Shown one piece after another: positions 59,471 to 64,000 of a stretch of 64,000 bases of DNA (its first letter is position 1; every line of letters starts with the position of its first letter). The translations under genes and the position numbers were made by a program. A model generated the notes under the pieces. It was not told the origin of the DNA. It saw only the letters and a program-made list of their open reading frames with translations, and did no database searches. The stretch is taken from the NCBI GenBank assembly GCA_963082975.1, contig OY720344.1:88908107-88972106 (forward strand). Reading direction: 5' to 3'. This DNA comes from Labia minor. Its lineage: Eukaryota; Arthropoda; Insecta; Dermaptera; Spongiphoridae.

Positions 59471-60104
59471 TTTTTACCGACCGACGATAGTAAGGGAGGT
59501 ATTGTTTTCACACCAAATTTCACATGTGGAGATTTTTACATATCTCCACGAATCATGCATTTTCTAAACAGAAAAAAGTATTTTTAGCATGATGTCTGTC
59601 CGTCTGTCCGTCCGTATAGATGTGTACAGCCTGAACGGCTCAGCCGATTTTGATGAAATTTGGTATATTTACTTAATGCATCAGTGGGATGAATTGATCA
59701 ACTTTTGGTGCAAATCCGGAAACCGGAAGTGGTAGTATTAGCGATCGACGATAGGAAGGGAAGGGTTATTTTCACACCAAATTTCACATGAGGAGATTTT
59801 TTTATATATTACCACGAATCATACACTTTGTATTGGTTTTATCCTCGGGAAAATCATATTTATTAGTTTTTTCTTGATTTAAAATTATATGACGTCATCC
59901 AGCCATTCATGACGTCACAGCCTGGTCTTACATATATATTATAAATAAAATAAAATTAAAAATGTTTATATTTATTATTTATGTATTCATATCTGTTTTT
60001 TATTACATTAATAGATATATTAAAATTATTTGAAATTGTTTCTGTAGCTAGAAATTAATTTACTTCAAACCGTCGGTCGGTTCGGACCTGGCCACAGGTC
60101 AACT
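59471..60104 (+). repeat. Family A copy 5 (right arm of the inverted pair), most complete copy
   Basis: Begins TTTTTACCGACCGACGATAG and ends CCGTCGGTCGGTTCGGACC then TGGCCACAGGTCAACT. Head and tail share the inverted motif ACCGACCGACG. The extreme tail holds a 6-bp stem hairpin (GACCTG/CAGGTC). About 630 bp. The frame FYRPTIVREVLFSHQISHV is broken by a stop here, supporting a non-coding element. Confidence 0.85.
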
Positions 60105-60234
60105 TATTTTCTTTATAAATATCATCTATAGTGTGAATTTCAAAAAAATCCTCAGAGCGCTTCAATATCTCAAAAATATACAATTATATATATAATTTTT
60201 GCTAGTATAAGATAAGATATATAAACACGATTTT

Positions 60235-60860
60235 GTCATGAGAATTGAAATTGAGATATATTTTAACTATCAAATAGTACGATGAACTAACTCATTATCA
60301 ATACAGATACATAAATCATGTTATTATATTAGGTATCTATATGTGTAAATTTGGTTTTGAATTAAAACTCGTTTGCGAATTATATATTGTAATTAAATAA
60401 GAAAATAATTATTGAAAATAATTATTCAATGAATAATTTGAAAACAAATTTGATACTTGAATTTAATAATCAGTAATTTTATATAAATATATATATAATT
60501 ATACATATATGACTTTCCTTTAAGTTAACTAATATTCTCTTAATAAATTTTCCATTTTCTTTTTTGTTCTATCGATTTCAAAAAGAACTTGAATAACAAT
60601 GTAAAAATAAATTTCTTTTTTAAGTCATTAGATACATTTGTTACTGAGTTGAAGAGATGAAAAACTTTTGAAAAGAGTACTGAACAAATAAATTGATTTA
60701 ATGCAAATAGAAAGAAGTCTTGATTGAAATCTTTTTTTTAGTTTCCCTTTCTCTAACCCCCTTACCTCCTCTTCCTATACAGTCATTTAAGAATATATAT
60801 GATCCAATGATTTCTTATTTTTTTTATTCATACAGAAACTTTTTAATATATGTGCCAATA
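60235..60860. other. AT-rich DNA without recognisable features
   Basis: No supported feature. Confidence 0.5.
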
Positions 60861-60865
60861 ATCAC

Positions 60866-61421
60866 TTAAATATAATTGGAGATTCGGGAATTGCAATTAA
60901 AGATAGCGTAGAAAAATTGATCGAGGTAGGAAAAGAGGTGGTGCTTGAAATTAATAGTGATAAGACAAAATATTTAGTACCAGAAAGAAACAGTAATATC
61001 AAACAAAGTCATATCATACAAAATGTATTATTTGAAAATGATGAAAAATTTAAATACTTAAGATCTGTAATCACGAAGGATAATAATATTCGAGAATAAT
61101 TTAAATCGAGGTTACAATCGGTTAACGCCTGTTATCATGCAGTGAAGGGGCTTATTTCGTCAAAATTATTATCAAAGAGGATCAAAATTAAAATATGAAA
61201 AACAATTATTTTGCCGGTTGTATTATACGGGTGTGAGGCATGGTCTATGACCTTAGGAGACGAGAGTAAATTTAGAGTATTTGAGAATAGGATTCTTCGC
61301 AGCATTTATGAGCTCAAGAAAGATGAGGTGATTGGGGAATGGCGGAAACTACATAACGACGAATTATATGACCTCTATGCATCTCCAGACATATATAAGG
61401 TTATATAATCGAGAAGGCAAT
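60866..61421 (+). pseudogene. Non-LTR retrotransposon fragment R9
   Basis: Starts just after the motif C aspartates (LKYNWR/LNIIGDSGIAIKD when read in frame) and includes IEVGKEVVLEINSDKTKYLV, NACYHAVKGLISSKL, VVLYGCEAWSMTLGDESKFR, RVFENRILRSIYELKKDEVI and LYDLYASPD. It breaks off at about 61421 (RR of RLRWAG), so it is truncated at both ends. Stops separate the two readable frames (60917-61099 and 61211-61408). Same family as R8. Confidence 0.85.
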
Positions 61422-61424
61422 TTT

Positions 61425-61815
61425 TAGTGTATGATTGTGAAAACTGATTTGTTTCTGGGCTTTTTCGAATTTCCACTAAACTGTTATTTAAGTGGGTCTT
61501 AAAATCATTCCCAGGTAATGAGAAAATTCATTGTTTCTTTTTATCTCAGCAACGTTCCATTTCCAGCATTCTGCAATTTTGCCTCCCAAAATACCGGATG
61601 TAAATATAAACAGTGCTTTTTCCTATAATTATTTATAATATTTTCGAATTTTAAAATTAATAAATATTATTATTTTTAATTAATTATTATATTATAAGAA
61701 ATGTCAATAATCTCATATGCAAATGAATACTTTTGATTTGAAAGAGAGGCTTTCAAATCAAATCTTCATCTTCTGAATAATATATAAATCATATATATAT
61801 ATATCCTTTTATATA
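61425..61815. other. AT-rich DNA without recognisable features
   Basis: No supported feature. Confidence 0.5.
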
Positions 61816-61818
61816 TAG

Positions 61819-61923
61819 ATTGAAATGGGGAGGCTGCATGTCAATGTCACTGTGCACCTCATGTTCAGTATCTGTCTCTACCCCGTTGGGTTCAGCATTG
61901 ATTTATTCGCCGCTCCTGTCTAA
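61819..61923 (+). CDS. Candidate terminal exon, unidentified hydrophobic peptide
   Basis: After an acceptor-like CCTTTTATATATAG, an open stretch of 34 codons ending in TAA encodes IEMGRLHVNVTVHLMF then SICLYPVGFSIDLFAAPV. It is much richer in G+C than its flanks and looks like a membrane segment. No family is recognised and no companion exon is seen nearby. Chance is a real alternative. Confidence 0.22.
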   Translation: MEMGRLHVNVTVHLMFSICLYPVGFSIDLFAAPV

Positions 61924-62147
61924 ATATAGGATTAACATTGTTGCCCTTTATTTAGCCCTAGATCAATCTTGACTTGAATATATAAATATTAAGTATTATC
62001 ATTAATAAAAGATAAATTTATCAAAAAGATATCAATAAAAATATTTCAAATATTATTTTATATTATTAATATGTTTAATATGGAATTTATTATAAATATA
62101 TATAAATATTTTTCTAATTAATATTATAATTATATAATTCTTATATT

Positions 62148-62411
62148 CAAAAAAAAAAAAAAAACACTGACTTTTGTACGTCCTCTGTAAGGACAACGCC
62201 TATCAAATCGGTCCTATCAACCTTTACCTTGATTTTCTTGATCGGAGGCGCTACTTTTTATCAAGTAGCTTCCGAATGTTGATCCTGGAGGCTGGATTGA
62301 CTCCGTCCCATAGACCCCAGCAAGAGAAATTCCCTTGCCGGGCCCGGGACTTGAACCCGGGACCACAAGAATGTGATACAGCGACGCTAGCCTCTCACTC
62401 TGTGGCGCCTC
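62148..62411 (-). mobile_element. tRNA-derived SINE, complete copy 2
   Basis: On the minus strand it begins GAGGCGCCACAGAGTGAGAG, with box A-like GGCTAGCGTCGCTG and a near-consensus box B GGGTTCAAGTCCCGGG (plus strand about 62344-62359). The body follows with AAAAAGTAGCGCCTCCGATC. An 11-bp duplication ATTCTTATATT (62137-62147 and 62412-62422) brackets it. In the sense orientation the 3' end is a run of about 16 T. The 88-residue plus-strand frame at 62174-62440 is antisense to the SINE and is not a gene. Confidence 0.88.
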
Positions 62412-62424
62412 ATTCTTATATTAT

Positions 62425-64000
62425 AATATTTATATATTAGTTTATTTCAGGGAACTGAACCTTTTTTAGGTGTGAAGAAAGTTTAGTTAGTAATATATAT
62501 ATATAAAAAAAAATTAAAATGAATTGCATATAGTCATTTTTGATAAATTCTTTATCTTATGTTCAAATTGACCTATATAAGAATAGTAATATGCACAGCA
62601 AATTTTGAGTCTTGCCAATATCCTTAACAACATAGAAATAGACAAAAAATTCTAAAAGTGTATTTTGAATTTATAGATAATGAAATATAAAGTTATGTAA
62701 ATTTTTTTAAATTCTAAAAAATCTATAATTTAAACTTTTAATAATATATATATTTTTGGAGAATACAAATGTAATCAAATAATATTAAAGAAAAATTATA
62801 AAAAGAGAATTTTATAATAAAAAATATTCAGAAAACATAAATTAATATATTGAAATATTTTTTCAGAGAACCTTTATTTTTTATGAAAACCCGGTTTTTT
62901 TAATTTATAGTTCAAGAGGTCTTCTTTTACCAGTATTTTCCCCTTTATGTGAAAAAAAACTCCCCCAAAATTTGTTTTTTATTTAGGAGTTTTTATGAAG
63001 GGATAAATGAAAGCCTTATTCGATGGAAAATTATTTATTTTCAAAGTTTTTAGAGTTGAATATTAATTTTTTTTTATTTTAATTAAATTTTTTTTTATCT
63101 TTCTGTATTTCTGATAATTTAAAAATAACAAATTCCTTTAGGATTTCTATATTTAAATTTGTAAAAATAATGAAATAATAATAATAATAATAATAATACA
63201 ATTTGAACTATGTATAATTAAAGATAAATACAAATAAACTAGAAATTAATATTTGTTCATTGGAAATGAACGAATGCCAAACACACAAACAGACTCCAAC
63301 TAGATTTATCATGTTTTTAATTAAAACGGCTCGCTCACACTTTCTGCTAATGAAGTGCTCAAATGTCAAAGAGGTACCATTTATTTCTCTGGCTGGTTTG
63401 CTGTATGTTCTTTCATCACCTCCACTTCACCCACTCCATCTCAGCCCCACCACTCCCTCTCTCTCGTTTACCCTTTATAAACATAAATAAAAGTACTGCT
63501 ATCGCGATCTACGAATGGAGAATTTAGATTGCCTTTTGATTTGTATTTGAAATTTTTTCCTAAGATGTTTTCTTTTATATGGTTGGTTGAGGTTGGCGCC
63601 AGTGTATAGGCTCAATTAAAGATATTAGTCTGCTAGTCATTTTGATAATTACGAAATGTCTGACACGCCCTACAAAAAAGATATTACTTACATTTCAATA
63701 TCTCCTGGGATATATCAATTGATTTAATCAATTAACTATTTTTCAAATTTATTTATCATTAAATGTTATCATTAAATGTATAATTATCACATAAAATTTA
63801 AGATATCATACAGTAGTAGGATCAAATTAACTCTATTATCTAGAATAAAATAATATTTTATTTAAAGGAATTTTAGCAATTTTGTAGAAAGTTCCACGTA
63901 AAAGTAAAGAATACAAATATAAAAAAGAATACAAATATAAAAATTATTTTTAATCAAGATCAAGTAACATACTTAGTCTTATTCGAAATTCAAAACAATG
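62425..64000. other. AT-rich DNA without supported genes
   Basis: An (AAT)n tract lies at about 63172-63200. A GC-richer stretch at 63330-63480 holds a 76-residue frame whose C-terminal half is a pyrimidine-rich simple sequence; no domain is present, so it is not called. Confidence 0.5.

Larger units (their letters stand above)
58690..60230 (-). repeat. Family B copy 2, carrying two inverted family A copies
   Basis: Reverse complement of family B in three pieces: about 58785-58830 (GGATGAAGTAATTTGTGACG), the 48-bp spacer 59423-59470 (TTCTTGAGGCTGAAACCAAT) and 60110-60230 (CTATAGTGTGAATTTCAAAA). In the copy at 5230-5470 the three pieces are nearly contiguous, so both A copies entered this B repeat. 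Confidence 0.78.

Noticed and set aside
62340-62411. Functional tRNA gene suggested by box A and box B sequences
   Set aside because: No cloverleaf closes properly, and the sequence continues into a SINE body with target duplications.
62174-62440. 88-residue frame with SINE-like peptide ARDLNPGPQE
   Set aside because: Antisense to a tRNA-derived SINE; a commonly misannotated frame type.
63260-63490. 76-residue frame near the right end
   Set aside because: Half of it translates a pyrimidine-rich simple sequence; no motif is visible.

Overview
This window looks like nuclear DNA of an arthropod, most likely an insect or a related small arthropod. It is very AT-rich, roughly three quarters A+T or more by eye, with long A/T runs and (TA)n, (GA)n, (GTAT)n and (TCCG)n microsatellites. 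It has no bacterial operons, ribosome binding sites or tightly packed genes. The recognisable proteins are all transposon proteins of types abundant in arthropods: a ZBED-type hAT transposase, mariner transposases, and C-terminal tails of non-LTR retrotransposon reverse transcriptases. I could not fix the species.

One long, apparently intact protein-coding gene is present. It is a 619-residue hAT transposase on the minus strand (18237-20096), inside a full element (17851-21106) that keeps both ends and a perfect 8-bp target duplication. Everything else that can be named is a fragment, a non-autonomous element or a repeat.

Layout. 0-8.8 kb: AT-rich DNA, a partial hAT repeat (1.5 kb), family A and B repeats (3.3 and 5.2 kb), a retrotransposon tail (6.2 kb), a possible host exon (7.29-7.44 kb), a decayed mariner (7.8-8.4 kb) and hAT ends (8.5-8.75 kb). 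8.8-15.8 kb: mostly featureless, with a diverged repeat at 12.3 kb and a GC-rich island at 13.3 kb. 15.8-22.5 kb: the densest region, with nested hAT MITEs, a retrotransposon tail with target duplication, a family A copy, and a retrotransposon split by the complete hAT. 23.9-29.7 kb: a palindromic MITE, a tRNA-derived SINE carrying a hAT MITE, and a 1.46-kb hAT derivative. 32.3-35.6 kb and 47.0-48.7 kb: stacks of repeat families K, L, A and E inserted into each other. 38-40.7 kb and 45.8-46.6 kb: further retrotransposon tails. 44.3 kb: a Tc1-like remnant. 50.1-51.0 kb: a mariner deletion derivative. 51.8-55.8 kb: small hAT elements and a 200-bp palindromic MITE. 58.8-60.1 kb: two family A copies in inverted orientation inside a family B repeat. 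60.9-62.4 kb: another retrotransposon fragment and a second SINE. The remaining DNA is AT-rich with nothing recognisable.

The main result is a transposon stratigraphy. Eight-base or longer target duplications and interrupted repeat copies give relative insertion ages at many loci. Several short GC-rich islands could be host exons, but none is identified. I did not find a new defence system, gene cluster or other undescribed pathway; the most unusual items are the inverted A pair, the intact hAT, and a GC-rich hairpin unit shared by two retrotransposon copies.
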